The position numbers and the translations under genes were made by a program. Of a DNA stretch of 32,123 nt, positions 8,857 to 17,949 are shown piece by piece (the stretch's first letter is position 1; each line of letters opens with the position of its first letter). Under the pieces are notes generated by a model, which saw only the letters and a list, made by a program, of their open reading frames with translations, was not told where the DNA came from and searched no databases. Source of the DNA: Candidatus Bipolaricaulota bacterium (GTDB lineage Bacteria; Bipolaricaulota; Bipolaricaulia; RBG-16-55-9); the NCBI GenBank assembly GCA_026982655.1, contig JALSGO010000014.1, positions 1 through 32,123 of the forward strand, written 5' to 3'.

Positions 8857-9714
8857 TTACGCTTGTAGGCGGGGGAGCAGCGCGCGGATGAGCTTCGCTA
8901 AATCCTTCTCGCGCTGCTTGGTGACCTCCAACACTTCCTCGTGGGTGGGCCGGGCCTCGGGCCGGATCCCCGCGGCGTAGTTCGTCACGCAGGAGATCCC
9001 CAGCACCTCCAAGCCGCAGTGGCGCGCGGCGATCACCTCGGGAACGGTGCTCATCCCCACCAGATCCGCCCCCCAGCGCTTATAGGCTTGAATCTCGGCG
9101 GGCGTCTCGTACATCGGGCCGGGGGTGGCTATGTAGACCCCTTCTCGCAGGGTAAGTCCGACCTCTTGGGCGGCCTCGTGGGCCAAGGCCCGCAGGTGGG
9201 GGCTGTAGGCGTCGTTGAGGTTGGGGAAGCGGGGGCCCAGCTCGTCCAGATTGGGCCCGCGCAGGGGGCTTTCGGGGATCGTGTTGATGTGGTCGGTGAT
9301 CAGCACGAAATCCCCGACGTTAAAGGAGTCATTGATCGCCCCGGCGGCGTTGGTGAGCACTACAATCTTGACCCCCAAGAGCTTCATCAGGCGCACGGGG
9401 AAGACGATCTCGCCCATCGAGCGCCCTTCGTAATAATGCACTCTCCCCCGCTGGACCACCAAGGGTTTGCCCTCGAGGACGCCGAAGGTGAGCTCCCCGG
9501 CGTGGCCCGCGACCGTGGGCTGCGGGAAGTGGGGGATCTCCCCCCAGGGGACGCTCACCTCGTCCTCCAGGGTCCCAAGGGCCGCCGAGAGCCCGGATCC
9601 CATGACCAGCCCGATCTTCGGAGGTTGGGGTACGCGCTCCTTCAAGAAGCGCGCAGCGCTTTGCAGCTTCTCCCATTCTTGCCGTGGCTCCGACCGGACG
9701 GAGGTCTTACTCAT
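8857..9714 (-). CDS. punA: Purine nucleoside phosphorylase (trimeric, PunA type)
   Basis: PKIGLVMGSGLSAALG, GRVHYYEGRSM, LTNAAGAIN, GPMYETPAEIQAYKRWGADLVGMSTVPEVIAARHCGLEVLGISCVTNYAAGI. Confidence 0.96.
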   Translation of the reverse strand: MSKTSVRSEPRQEWEKLQSAARFLKERVPQPPKIGLVMGSGLSAALGTLEDEVSVPWGEIPHFPQPTVAGHAGELTFGVLEGKPLVVQRGRVHYYEGRSMGEIVFPVRLMKLLGVKIVVLTNAAGAINDSFNVGDFVLITDHINTIPESPLRGPNLDELGPRFPNLNDAYSPHLRALAHEAAQEVGLTLREGVYIATPGPMYETPAEIQAYKRWGADLVGMSTVPEVIAARHCGLEVLGISCVTNYAAGIRPEARPTHEEVLEVTKQREKDLAKLIRALLPRLQA

Positions 9715-9940
9715 GCCGGACTCCTTCGAGCTCGAACGAGGGCACTTTAATCTCCAGGCGAATCGTGTCGCCCAGCAGTTCCGAGGCGTCTAAGATCTCA
9801 ATCCCGATGAGTTTTCCGTTGCGATCGAAGTCGGCGTGGACACCGGGACAGATCGTCTCCGTGCGGGCTGCCTTCGCCTGCGCCTGGGAACGGAACACCA
9901 AGTACAGCAGGTCCCGTTCGGGATCATATTCCACTCGCAT
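9707..9940 (-). CDS. DUF2283-family protein, putative antitoxin
   Basis: MRVEYDPERDLLYLVFRS...CPGVHADFDRNGKLIGIEILDASELLG, the DUF2283 pattern. Confidence 0.85.
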   Translation of the reverse strand: MRVEYDPERDLLYLVFRSQAQAKAARTETICPGVHADFDRNGKLIGIEILDASELLGDTIRLEIKVPSFELEGVRHE

Positions 9941-10232
9941 CCTGACCTCCTTGGGGGAATGCTTTTCCGTAGCGGGCCTTCACCGTGAGGACGATCACCC
10001 GCCCTTCGACGACCTTATAGTACACGGTGACCTCCTTCTCTTCATAGAACTGCCCCTCCCACTCGCGTCGGTAGGGAAACACGAGGACCTTCCCTTCCGT
10101 TCCCGGCTTGGCATCCGTCGCAGCCCACCCCTCCTGCAGGGTTTGGTTCAGCTCTCGGAGCGTGACCCCTCTCTGGCGCATCCGAGCCCGCAGGTGAGGG
10201 TGAAGATCGGCTTGTTGGAGCTTCACTCCCAA
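9924..10232 (-). CDS. DUF4258-like small protein, putative toxin partner
   Basis: HPHLRARMRQRGVTLRELNQTLQEG...VTVYYKVVEGRVIVLTVKARYG, DUF4258-like; overlaps the DUF2283 gene. Confidence 0.72.
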   Translation of the reverse strand: MGVKLQQADLHPHLRARMRQRGVTLRELNQTLQEGWAATDAKPGTEGKVLVFPYRREWEGQFYEEKEVTVYYKVVEGRVIVLTVKARYGKAFPQGGQDASGI

Positions 10233-11260
10233 AGCAAGAGGCTTCTCTTGAGGCGCTGGAGCCCGATGCGGATCGCCCGCGCCCGGACCTGGGCGATCCC
10301 CTTGACCTCCATCAGCTCCTCCTCCGAGGCTTCTAAAATCTGCTGCAACGTCCCGAAGCGCTCCACCAGTCGCTCAATCACGCTCAAGGGGATCCGCGGG
10401 ATCTGGCTGAGCACCCGGTACCCCCGCGAGGGGATCGTCCGCTCCAGTACCTCTTCGGTGCCCTCGTACCCCAGCGCTTCCATGATCTTCTCCGTGGAGA
10501 GAAGCTCTTCGGGGGACATCGCCTGGATGCGGGCGATGATCTCCTTGGGATCGCGTTTGTCCGCCTGCATGTCCCGAATGATGAGGATGAGGTCGTCCAA
10601 GACGTCGAGCATGAGCCAGTCGAGCTGTAGCTCCATCAGCTCGCGCTCCTCGCCCAGCTCGAGGAAGATGCGCTCGATCTCCTCCTGGATGGTGAGCATC
10701 TGCACCACGGTCTGGATGATGCTCGCCACATGATACGGAAGCACCCGGCCCTCGAACTCCAGGGCCGTAAGCTCCCGGGAGAGGTCGTCGAACGTGACGC
10801 GGTACTGCTCCAAGATGCGCAGGGCTTGGTTGGCCCGCGCCGTGAGCGTGATGATGTCGCGCAGGGTGTGCTTGTGCGGGCCGAAGTAGATCGTCACCCG
10901 TCCGCGGCTGGCGGAGATCGCGATCACGGGGACCTCCAGCTGCTTGGCCACCTTCTCGGCGGTGAGGTGCCGCGTCCCCGTCTCGCTGGAGGGGATCTCC
11001 GGGTCGGGGACCAGATACGCGTTGGCGTACAAAATCGTCTGGAGGTCGGCATCCAGGACAATGGCCCGGTCCATCTTGGAGAGCTCGATCACCCGCTGGG
11101 GCGTCATGCGGGTGTGCAGCTCAAAGCCGCTCTCGACGACCTCCTTAGCGCGGTTCTCGTCGGCGATGAGGATGAGTCCGCCGCGGCCCAGGTCAACGAT
11201 GCCGTCGATCGCCTGGCGCAAGGGGGTCCCGGGCGCGGTGGCCTTGAGGATCTCGAGCAT
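10223..11260 (-). CDS. disA: DisA-family DNA integrity scanning diadenylate cyclase homolog (variant catalytic motifs)
   Basis: VPDPEIPSSETGTRHLTAEKVAKQL, C-terminal HhH GTLQQILEASEEELMEVKGIAQVRARAIRIGLQRL. ORF extends to 11329; likely start MLEILKATAPGTPLRQAIDGI at 11260. Confidence 0.92.
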   Translation of the reverse strand: MLEILKATAPGTPLRQAIDGIVDLGRGGLILIADENRAKEVVESGFELHTRMTPQRVIELSKMDRAIVLDADLQTILYANAYLVPDPEIPSSETGTRHLTAEKVAKQLEVPVIAISASRGRVTIYFGPHKHTLRDIITLTARANQALRILEQYRVTFDDLSRELTALEFEGRVLPYHVASIIQTVVQMLTIQEEIERIFLELGEERELMELQLDWLMLDVLDDLILIIRDMQADKRDPKEIIARIQAMSPEELLSTEKIMEALGYEGTEEVLERTIPSRGYRVLSQIPRIPLSVIERLVERFGTLQQILEASEEELMEVKGIAQVRARAIRIGLQRLKRSLLLWE

Positions 11261-11341
11261 CGCCTCCTCCTTAGCCCGCCCCCGCGTCGGCGTCCAGGTC
11301 GTCGGATTCCCCTTCCCTCCGCTCCTCATCGTCGTTCGTTC

Positions 11342-12709
11342 TCATCCGAGGAGCCCCAAGTGCTCCATCGCCTCGCCCAGCTCCTCCGCGGGGAGGACTT
11401 CCAAGCCGTCCGGAGAGAGCCCAGAGTTGCGGGCGGGCACCACGGCCCGCGCGTACCCCAGCCGGGCCGCTTCCGTGAGCCGCTCTTTTAGCTTTCGCAC
11501 GCGGCGGACCTCCCCGGAGAGCCCCAGCTCGCCCACCACCACGGTGTCCCCATCCAGCGAACGGTTCTTGTAGCTGGAGACGACGGCTGTGACCACCCCC
11601 AAATCCGTGGCCGTCTCCCGGAGCGAAAGCCCTCCCGCCACGTTCAGGTACACGTCGTCGTGGGAGACGTGCAGCCCCAAGTGCTTCTCGATGACAGCCA
11701 GGAGCAGCGCGACCCGGTTGGCGTCGAGCCCCGTGGCTCGCCGCTGGGGGAGAGACGCCCGGGAGGCGGCCACCAGCGCCTGGATCTCGACGAGAATGGG
11801 TCGCGTCCCCTCGAGGCTGGGCACGACCACCGAGCCGGGCTTGGCCGCCCCCACCCGCTCCGTGAAGAACTCCGAGGGGTTGCGGATCTCCTGCAACCCC
11901 TCCTCGCCCATACGAAAAACCCCGATCTCCTCCGTGGAGCCGTAGCGGTTCTTAACGGCTCTTAGGATGCGGACGTCCCCCTCGCGCCCGCCCTCCAAAT
12001 ACAGGGCTACGTCCACCAGGTGCTCGACGGCCTTGGGGCCAGCGAACTCCCCGCCCTTGGTGATGTGGCCGATGAGGAACGTGGGGATGCCCTGGGATTT
12101 GGCGAGCTGGGCCAGGCGGTAGGCGACCTCGCCCACCTGCTGGGGGGTCCCCAGCCCGCCCTCCTTGAGGGCGTGGGGGTAGATCGTCTGGATGGAATCG
12201 ACGACGAGCGCGGAGGCCTTCGCGTCACGCGCCGCTTCCAGCACGGCCCGCAGTCGCTGCTCCCCCAGCACCCAGAGCCGCTCCTGGGCCGGGGGCGGAA
12301 GCCCTAAGCGTTCGGCCCGCAGCTTGATCTGCTCCGGGGCCTCCTCGCCCGAGACGTACAGCACAGGCCCCTGCGAAGGGGCTTGGGTCAAGCGCCCGGC
12401 CACCTCGAGCAGGAGGGTGGACTTCCCGATGCCGGGCTCCCCGCCCAGCAGCACCGTGGAGCCGGGGAGGACGCCGCCTCCCAGGATGCGGTCGAACTCC
12501 TCCAAGCCGGTGGCCCAACGGGCCTTCCCCCCAAGGGGGATCTCCCGCAGGGGACGGGGAGCCGCTGCGGGCGCGGCCTCGGCCCCGGCCCCGGACGCCT
12601 CCTCCCCCTCCTCCTCGGCGAGGACGAGGGTCTCCCACTCGCCGCATCCGGGGCAGCGGCCCAGCCACTTCAGCGACAGATACCCGCAGCTTCGGCACCG
12701 ATAGGCCAT
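11342..12709 (-). CDS. radA: DNA repair protein RadA
   Basis: Zinc finger YRCRSCGYLSLKWLGRCPGCGEW, Walker A GGEPGIGKST, KNRYGSTEEIGVF, Lon-like C-terminal domain. Confidence 0.97.
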   Translation of the reverse strand: MAYRCRSCGYLSLKWLGRCPGCGEWETLVLAEEEGEEASGAGAEAAPAAAPRPLREIPLGGKARWATGLEEFDRILGGGVLPGSTVLLGGEPGIGKSTLLLEVAGRLTQAPSQGPVLYVSGEEAPEQIKLRAERLGLPPPAQERLWVLGEQRLRAVLEAARDAKASALVVDSIQTIYPHALKEGGLGTPQQVGEVAYRLAQLAKSQGIPTFLIGHITKGGEFAGPKAVEHLVDVALYLEGGREGDVRILRAVKNRYGSTEEIGVFRMGEEGLQEIRNPSEFFTERVGAAKPGSVVVPSLEGTRPILVEIQALVAASRASLPQRRATGLDANRVALLLAVIEKHLGLHVSHDDVYLNVAGGLSLRETATDLGVVTAVVSSYKNRSLDGDTVVVGELGLSGEVRRVRKLKERLTEAARLGYARAVVPARNSGLSPDGLEVLPAEELGEAMEHLGLLG

Positions 12710-12731
12710 GCCTCCATCTCATCCCCGTCCC

Positions 12732-15227
12732 TTAGGCGGATTGCGACTCGGTCTCCACCGGCTTCTTCTCCTTCTCTTTCTCTTTGGTCTTGGCCTTCTC
12801 CTGGGGCTTGCGTTCGAGCTTGAGCTGCCCGTCCCGAGCGCGGATCACGATGAGGTCGCCTTGGGTGAACTCGCCCTCCAGGATCTTGTCGGAGATCGGG
12901 TTCTCCACCAGGCGCTCGATCGTCCGCCGCAGGGGGCGCGCGCCGTACTTGGCGTCGAAGCCCTTCTCGATGAGGATCCTCTTGGCGTCCGGCGTGATCT
13001 GGATGTGGATCTCCCGCTCCGCCAGCCGCTCTTCCAGCTCCCGGATCATGAGGTCGGCGATCGCCTCCACGTCCTTCTCGGAGAGGGGCTGGAAGACGAT
13101 GATGTCGTCCAAGCGGTTCAGGAACTCGGGACGGAAGAGCTCCTTGACCTCGCTCATGACGCGGTTGCGGATCTCCTCGTAGCTCAGACGCCCCTGTTCG
13201 CTCCCGCTCCCGCGCCCGAACCCCAGCGTGGTGCGGTCGGTGATCAGCTTGCTCCCGATGTTGCTCGTCATGATGAGCACGGTGTTGCGGAAGTCGACCC
13301 GCCGCCCCTGGGCGTCCGTGAGCACTCCGTCGTCCATCACCTGCAACAACAAGTTGAAGACGTCCCGGTGGGCCTTTTCGATCTCGTCGAAGAGGACCAC
13401 GGAGTAGGGTCTCCTCCGGACGGCCTCGGTCAGCTCCCCGGCCTCCTCGTACCCCACATAGCCGGGCGGGGCCCCGATGAGCCGGGAGATGGCGAAGCGC
13501 TCCATGTACTCGCTCATGTCGATCCGGATCATCGCCTCTTCGTCGCCGAAGAGGAACTCGGCGAGCACCTTGGCCAGGTACGTCTTCCCCACGCCCGTCG
13601 GCCCCAAGAACAGGAAGGAGCCGATGGGGCGCTTGGGGTCTTTGACGCCCGCATACGCCCGGCGGATCGCCCGCGCCAGGGACTGGATGGCGTCGTCCTG
13701 GTTGACGTAGCGCTTGTGGATCTCCTGCTCCATGAAGAGGACCCGCTTGGACTCCTCCATCTTCATGTGGCCGACGGGGACGCCTGTCCAGGTGGAGACC
13801 ATCTCCGCGATGTCGTCGGCGGTGACGACCCCTTCGACCTCGCGGAACTCGCGGCGCAGCTCCGCCAGCTTGCGGCGAAGCTCCTCCTGGCGGTCTCGCA
13901 AGGCGGCGGCCCGCTCGTAGTCCTGCTCGCGCGCGGCGGCCTCCTCCTCCTCCATGAGGCCGCGCAGCTCCTCCTCCAGGGCGCGGATCTCCGGCGAGGG
14001 CGCGCTGCTCTGCAGCTTGATCTTGGCCGCCGTCTCGTCGATGAGGTCGATCGCCTTGTCGGGGAGGAAGTGGTCGGTGATGTAGCGGTCGGAGAGCTTG
14101 GCCGCGGCCCAGAGCGCCTCGTCGGTGATCTTGACCCGGTGGTGGGCCTCGTAGCGGGGCCGAAGCCCCTTCAGGATGCGCACCGTCTCCTCGATGGAGG
14201 GCTCCTCGATGAGGATCTTCTTGAACCGCCGCTCGAGCGCCGGGTCCTTCTCGATGTATTTGCGGTATTCGTCGAGGGTGGCCGTCCCGATGCACTGGAT
14301 GAGCCCCGAAGCGAGGGGGGGCTTTAGGATCGAGGAGGCGTCGATCGCGCCCTCCGCGCCGCCCGCGCCCACGACGGTGTGTAGCTCGTCGATGAAGAGG
14401 ATGACGTTGCCGGCTTCGACCACTTGGTTGACGAGGGTCTTGAGGCGCTGTTCGAACTCGCCGCGGTACTTGGTCCCGGCGACCATGGAGGCCATATCCA
14501 ACTCGAGGATCTCCTTCCCTAAGAGGGGGGCGGGCACGTCCCCGGCGGCGATCCGCTGGGCCAGGCCCTCGACGATCGCCGTCTTGCCCACGCCGGGCTC
14601 CCCGATGATCGCGGGGTTGTTCTTCTTGCGGCGGCTTAAGGTTTGAATGATCTGGTTGATCTCCTTCTCGCGCCCGATGACCGGATCGAGACGTCCTTCA
14701 CGGGCTTCCTCCACCAGATTGCGCCCAAATTCTAGGGACTTCCAGCGCTTCTCCTCCCCCCGACGGGACCGACTGCCCGCAAGCCCTCGTTCGGGGGAGA
14801 GGAAACGACGAACCTTGTGGGCATCGATGTTGTAGCGTCGGAGGATCTGATGGGCGATGCTGTCCCCCTCCTCCAGCAGGGCCAACAGCAAGTGCTCCGG
14901 GTTGATGAGCGAGTACCCATATCGACGGGCCTCGTCGTAGGCGACTTGAATGATCCGCTTGAGCTTCGGGGTCGGCGGGAGTCTCCCCGCCGAGGGAAAG
15001 GGGGCGTCCCCCTGTCCGATCTCTCGCTCCAGCTCGCGTGCCACCTTGTGGTAGGTGATCCCGTTGATCTCCAGGAAGCGCTGTACCCCGCTCCCCTTCA
15101 GGCGGGTGAACGCCAGAAGGAGGTGCTCCGCGTTCACGTAGTTGTGCTTCCAGTTCTCTGCCTCCTGGGCAGCATAGGCCATCGCTTGCTGGGCTTCCCG
15201 GGAGAAGAGGTCGTACATCTCGTGCAT
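12732..15227 (-). CDS. clpC: ATP-dependent Clp protease ATP-binding subunit ClpC
   Basis: Two AAA+ modules ([40 protein letters not shown]), Clp N domains, UVR-like motif, LGF ClpP-binding loop (TLGFGRG). ORF opens at 15476; plausible start [16 protein letters not shown] at 15227. Confidence 0.97.
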   Translation of the reverse strand: MHEMYDLFSREAQQAMAYAAQEAENWKHNYVNAEHLLLAFTRLKGSGVQRFLEINGITYHKVARELEREIGQGDAPFPSAGRLPPTPKLKRIIQVAYDEARRYGYSLINPEHLLLALLEEGDSIAHQILRRYNIDAHKVRRFLSPERGLAGSRSRRGEEKRWKSLEFGRNLVEEAREGRLDPVIGREKEINQIIQTLSRRKKNNPAIIGEPGVGKTAIVEGLAQRIAAGDVPAPLLGKEILELDMASMVAGTKYRGEFEQRLKTLVNQVVEAGNVILFIDELHTVVGAGGAEGAIDASSILKPPLASGLIQCIGTATLDEYRKYIEKDPALERRFKKILIEEPSIEETVRILKGLRPRYEAHHRVKITDEALWAAAKLSDRYITDHFLPDKAIDLIDETAAKIKLQSSAPSPEIRALEEELRGLMEEEEAAAREQDYERAAALRDRQEELRRKLAELRREFREVEGVVTADDIAEMVSTWTGVPVGHMKMEESKRVLFMEQEIHKRYVNQDDAIQSLARAIRRAYAGVKDPKRPIGSFLFLGPTGVGKTYLAKVLAEFLFGDEEAMIRIDMSEYMERFAISRLIGAPPGYVGYEEAGELTEAVRRRPYSVVLFDEIEKAHRDVFNLLLQVMDDGVLTDAQGRRVDFRNTVLIMTSNIGSKLITDRTTLGFGRGSGSEQGRLSYEEIRNRVMSEVKELFRPEFLNRLDDIIVFQPLSEKDVEAIADLMIRELEERLAEREIHIQITPDAKRILIEKGFDAKYGARPLRRTIERLVENPISDKILEGEFTQGDLIVIRARDGQLKLERKPQEKAKTKEKEKEKKPVETESQSA

Positions 15228-15327
15228 GGCCGAACCACTCCTGTGGGGGTCTCTCGTTGCTGCCTGCGGCCCTGAGCCGTCGGGAAAGCGGAGAAGCGCA
15301 GAGGTAAAAGCTCCGCAGGCTGCGTGC

Positions 15328-15356
15328 ATTATAGAGGTTGGGGGACCGGATGTCAA
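15328..15356 (-). promoter_or_regulatory. Consensus sigma70 promoter for clpC-radA-disA
   Basis: Minus strand TTGACA (15356-15351), 17 bp spacer, TATAAT (15333-15328); about 100 bp upstream of the clpC start. Confidence 0.85.
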
Positions 15357-15442
15357 GGAATTTACGTATCTCAGCGAGTTTGCCCTTTCCCTTGCACGCG
15401 CTGCCTCCGATATGGTAGCGTACTCCCGCGGAGGCGATCCTC

Positions 15443-16066
15443 GTGAACGATCTACGCTCTCCCCCACGATGGCCACGGTGGGGCTTGACCCTCGTCGCGC
15501 TCGGGCTCGCCGCCGGGCTCTCCGGCTGCTTCTTGGGCGTCTACGAGACAGCCGGAATCACCCCCTCAGGGCGGGTCACCTTCGGGTGGGGCGTCGGAGC
15601 GCTCCTCTCGTGGGATTCCGGGCTTGCGGGCTACGTCACCCAACTGCAGGCCCGCTATGGGATCGTGAAGCGGTTTGACGTGGGATTGGCCGCCGGGTTC
15701 CGCGCGGCCTCCAACTTTCAAGACGTCGAGTTCGCGGGCGTAATCGGAGATTTGCGCTACCAGCTCTTGGGAAGCGGCCCGAACGATCCGGGGCTGGATC
15801 TGAGCTTGGGGTGGATGCCCGGAACCTTCCCGCTCTGGGGGGACGTCTTGGGCGGCGGGGCCGTCTACCTGAGCCGGACGCTCGGCACGCTTACGCCCTA
15901 CGGGTTCTACCGGGGAATTGTGCGCAGGGGGGCCGATGGGAACCTCCGCTTCTCCCACCAAGTGGCGGCGGGGGTGGAGGTGGCCAACCCCGGGCGCGTG
16001 CCCGCTTTCTTTGAGCTGAGCTGGAAGGACGGGCTCTTCCTGCTGGGGTTGGCGTTTCGGTTTTGA
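15443..16066 (+). CDS. Putative outer-membrane lipoprotein/beta-barrel protein
   Basis: Signal peptide with lipobox-like LAAGLSGC, alternating beta-strand pattern, ends in ...LGLAFRF (C-terminal aromatic). Confidence 0.6.
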   Translation: MNDLRSPPRWPRWGLTLVALGLAAGLSGCFLGVYETAGITPSGRVTFGWGVGALLSWDSGLAGYVTQLQARYGIVKRFDVGLAAGFRAASNFQDVEFAGVIGDLRYQLLGSGPNDPGLDLSLGWMPGTFPLWGDVLGGGAVYLSRTLGTLTPYGFYRGIVRRGADGNLRFSHQVAAGVEVANPGRVPAFFELSWKDGLFLLGLAFRF

Positions 16067-16116
16067 TTCTCTGATTCTGCGTGTTGTCGACAGGGATCGG
16101 GCTAGATGGTTAGACC

Positions 16117-16213
16117 GTAATGCAAGCATGCTGCAGGGAAAGCGTGCCAACGTCGAAAGTGTCTCTCTGTTCTTTTGGTACACGCTGTAATGCAAGCATG
16201 CTGCAGAGAAAGC
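16117..16213. repeat. Near-identical 27-bp direct repeat pair flanking a 43-bp spacer
   Basis: GTAATGCAAGCATGCTGCAGGGAAAGC (16117-16143) and GTAATGCAAGCATGCTGCAGAGAAAGC (16187-16213), one mismatch; each has a perfect AGCATGCT dyad core. Confidence 0.9.
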
Positions 16214-16221
16214 CTCTAAGG

Positions 16222-16593
16222 ATGAGTAGGACAACGGTGGATTTGCTCGGAAGCTACCGCAAGACTGTGAAGAGAAGAGACCAGCAAAGGCCGCAGGAGC
16301 TGGAGTGTCGGCGGGCCTGCGCTTGGGAGACGGCCCGCAAGGCGGCTCGGCTCCTCAAGGAGGAATTTGGGGCAACTCGGGTAGTTCTCTTTGGCTCCCT
16401 GGCACATTCGGAGCGATTCACCCTTTGGTCCGACGTAGATTTAGCTGCCTGGAGGATACGGCCTGAGGATGCTTTCCGCGCCGTAGCCGCAGTGCTGGGG
16501 GTCGACTCAGAAATCGAGATTAACCTTGTAGACATGAGCATGTGCCGCCCCGCACTGCGGGAAACCATCGAGCGAGAAGGTATCGAGCTATGA
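16222..16593 (+). CDS. mntA: MNT-domain nucleotidyltransferase, MntA-like antitoxin
   Basis: GATRVVLFGSLAHSERFTLWSDVDLAAW (GSx..SDxD motif). ORF opens at 16120 inside the repeat; start MSRTTVDLLGSYRK at 16222 is more plausible. Confidence 0.85.
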   Translation: MSRTTVDLLGSYRKTVKRRDQQRPQELECRRACAWETARKAARLLKEEFGATRVVLFGSLAHSERFTLWSDVDLAAWRIRPEDAFRAVAAVLGVDSEIEINLVDMSMCRPALRETIEREGIEL

Positions 16594-17111
16594 GTGAGCG
16601 CTATCGCGTGGTGGCCGGTCGGATCCGCCGGGAACTGAACGATTTAGAGCGCGTCATCGCACGGGCGAAGCGGGCTCTGCAAGCGGCTCAACAACGTCCG
16701 GAGGATCAAGATCTCTATCTCGACTCGGTTGCCCTCAATCTGCACGACTTTCTGCACGACTTTTACGCGGGCTTAGAGCGACTGTTTTCGCTGATCGCCT
16801 CTGAGATCGACGGCAGCCTGCCAACCGTCCCCCAATGGCACCGCGCGCTGCTTCAGCAGATGGGAGCCGACATCCCCTCCGTGCGCCCGGCGGTCCTCTC
16901 CGAAGCCGTTCTTAGGTCTTTAGAGGAATACCTCGGCTTCCGTCATGTGGTGCGAAGCATTTACGCTTTTGAGTTCGACCGCGAGCGCCTAGAGCCTCTG
17001 GTGCGGCGGCTTCCGCCCACGTTTCAAAGGGTTCGAGAGGAGTTGTTGACGTTCTCCGACTGGCTCGAGCAGGTGGCCGGCAACTCCGGCTCAGCATCAG
17101 AAGATGAATGA
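16590..17111 (+). CDS. HepT-like HEPN-fold ribonuclease toxin
   Basis: Start ATG 16590 overlaps mntA stop; LNLHDFLHDFYAGLERLFSLIASEIDG...YLGFRHVVRSIYAFEFDRERLEPLVRRLPPTFQRVREELLTFSDWL. Confidence 0.8.
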   Translation: MSERYRVVAGRIRRELNDLERVIARAKRALQAAQQRPEDQDLYLDSVALNLHDFLHDFYAGLERLFSLIASEIDGSLPTVPQWHRALLQQMGADIPSVRPAVLSEAVLRSLEEYLGFRHVVRSIYAFEFDRERLEPLVRRLPPTFQRVREELLTFSDWLEQVAGNSGSASEDE

Positions 17112-17943
17112 GATCCGGGAGGCGCTGCTGCTGGGGGCCGTGCAGGGGGCGGCGGAGTGGCTCCCCATAAGCAGCGAGGGGGTCCTCACGCTCCTCCAGC
17201 TCCACGTCCTGCAAAAGCCCCTGGCGGAGTCCGTGGCGTTCGCGATCTGGCTCCACCTGGGGACCCTGCTGGCCGCCGTGGGGTACTTCCGCCGGGAGCT
17301 CCTTCAGTTTCTAAGGGTTCTCCCCCGATGGATCTCCCCCCGGCGTCGCGACCGCATGTCTGTAATCGACAGGAAACTTCTCGATTTTCTCGGCATCGCG
17401 ACGGCCCTTACGGGCCTCGTGGGCGCGCCCCTCTTGGCCCTGAGCCTCTCGCTCGACGTGCTCAATCGGTGGGGGACCGTGATGATCGGCGCATTGCTCA
17501 TTGGAACGGGACTAATCCAGCTGGCCGCTCCCCGCTTGAGGTTGGGGGAGCGAACGACTCAGCAGCTGAGCGTTCGGGACGCCCTGTGGGTGGGCCTCGC
17601 CCAGGGCTTCGCGGCGCTGCCGGGGCTGAGCCGCTCGGGGCTTACGATCTCCGTGTTGCTCCTGCGCGGCTTCCGGGAGACGGAGGCCCTGCGCCTCAGC
17701 TTCCTTATGAGCATCCCGGTGATCTTCGCCGCTCAGTTCCTGCTGAAGCTCTGGGAGTTCCTTCGATCCAACGGAGAGCCCCTGATGAACACCGGAGCCC
17801 TCGCCGGCGCTGTGGGGGTGCTCTCCGCCGCCTTGGTGGGCTGGCTTACCATCTCCGCGCTCCTGACCCTCGCGCGCCGGTTGCCCTTCGGGGCCTTCGC
17901 CATCGGGCTCGGAGTGCTCAGCGTCCTCGCGGCGCTGTTCTGA
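17104..17943 (+). CDS. uppP: Undecaprenyl-diphosphatase UppP/BacA family
   Basis: GAVQGAAEWLPISSEGVLTL, GFAALPGLSRSGLTIS, multiple TM helices. Confidence 0.9.
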   Translation: MNEIREALLLGAVQGAAEWLPISSEGVLTLLQLHVLQKPLAESVAFAIWLHLGTLLAAVGYFRRELLQFLRVLPRWISPRRRDRMSVIDRKLLDFLGIATALTGLVGAPLLALSLSLDVLNRWGTVMIGALLIGTGLIQLAAPRLRLGERTTQQLSVRDALWVGLAQGFAALPGLSRSGLTISVLLLRGFRETEALRLSFLMSIPVIFAAQFLLKLWEFLRSNGEPLMNTGALAGAVGVLSAALVGWLTISALLTLARRLPFGAFAIGLGVLSVLAALF

Positions 17944-17949
17944 GCACCC

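Noticed and set aside
12708-14327. 539-aa plus-strand ORF, antisense to clpC
   Set aside because: Composition (His/Asp/Leu/Val-rich) is typical of an antisense frame of a GC-rich gene; clpC is unambiguous on the other strand.
17146-17190. UppP first motif reads EWLPISSEGVL rather than EFLPVSSSGHL, lacking the usual His
   Set aside because: Divergent UppP subfamilies with EWLPISS(E/K)-type motifs are familiar to me, and the PGLSRSG motif is intact; not strong enough to call unusual.
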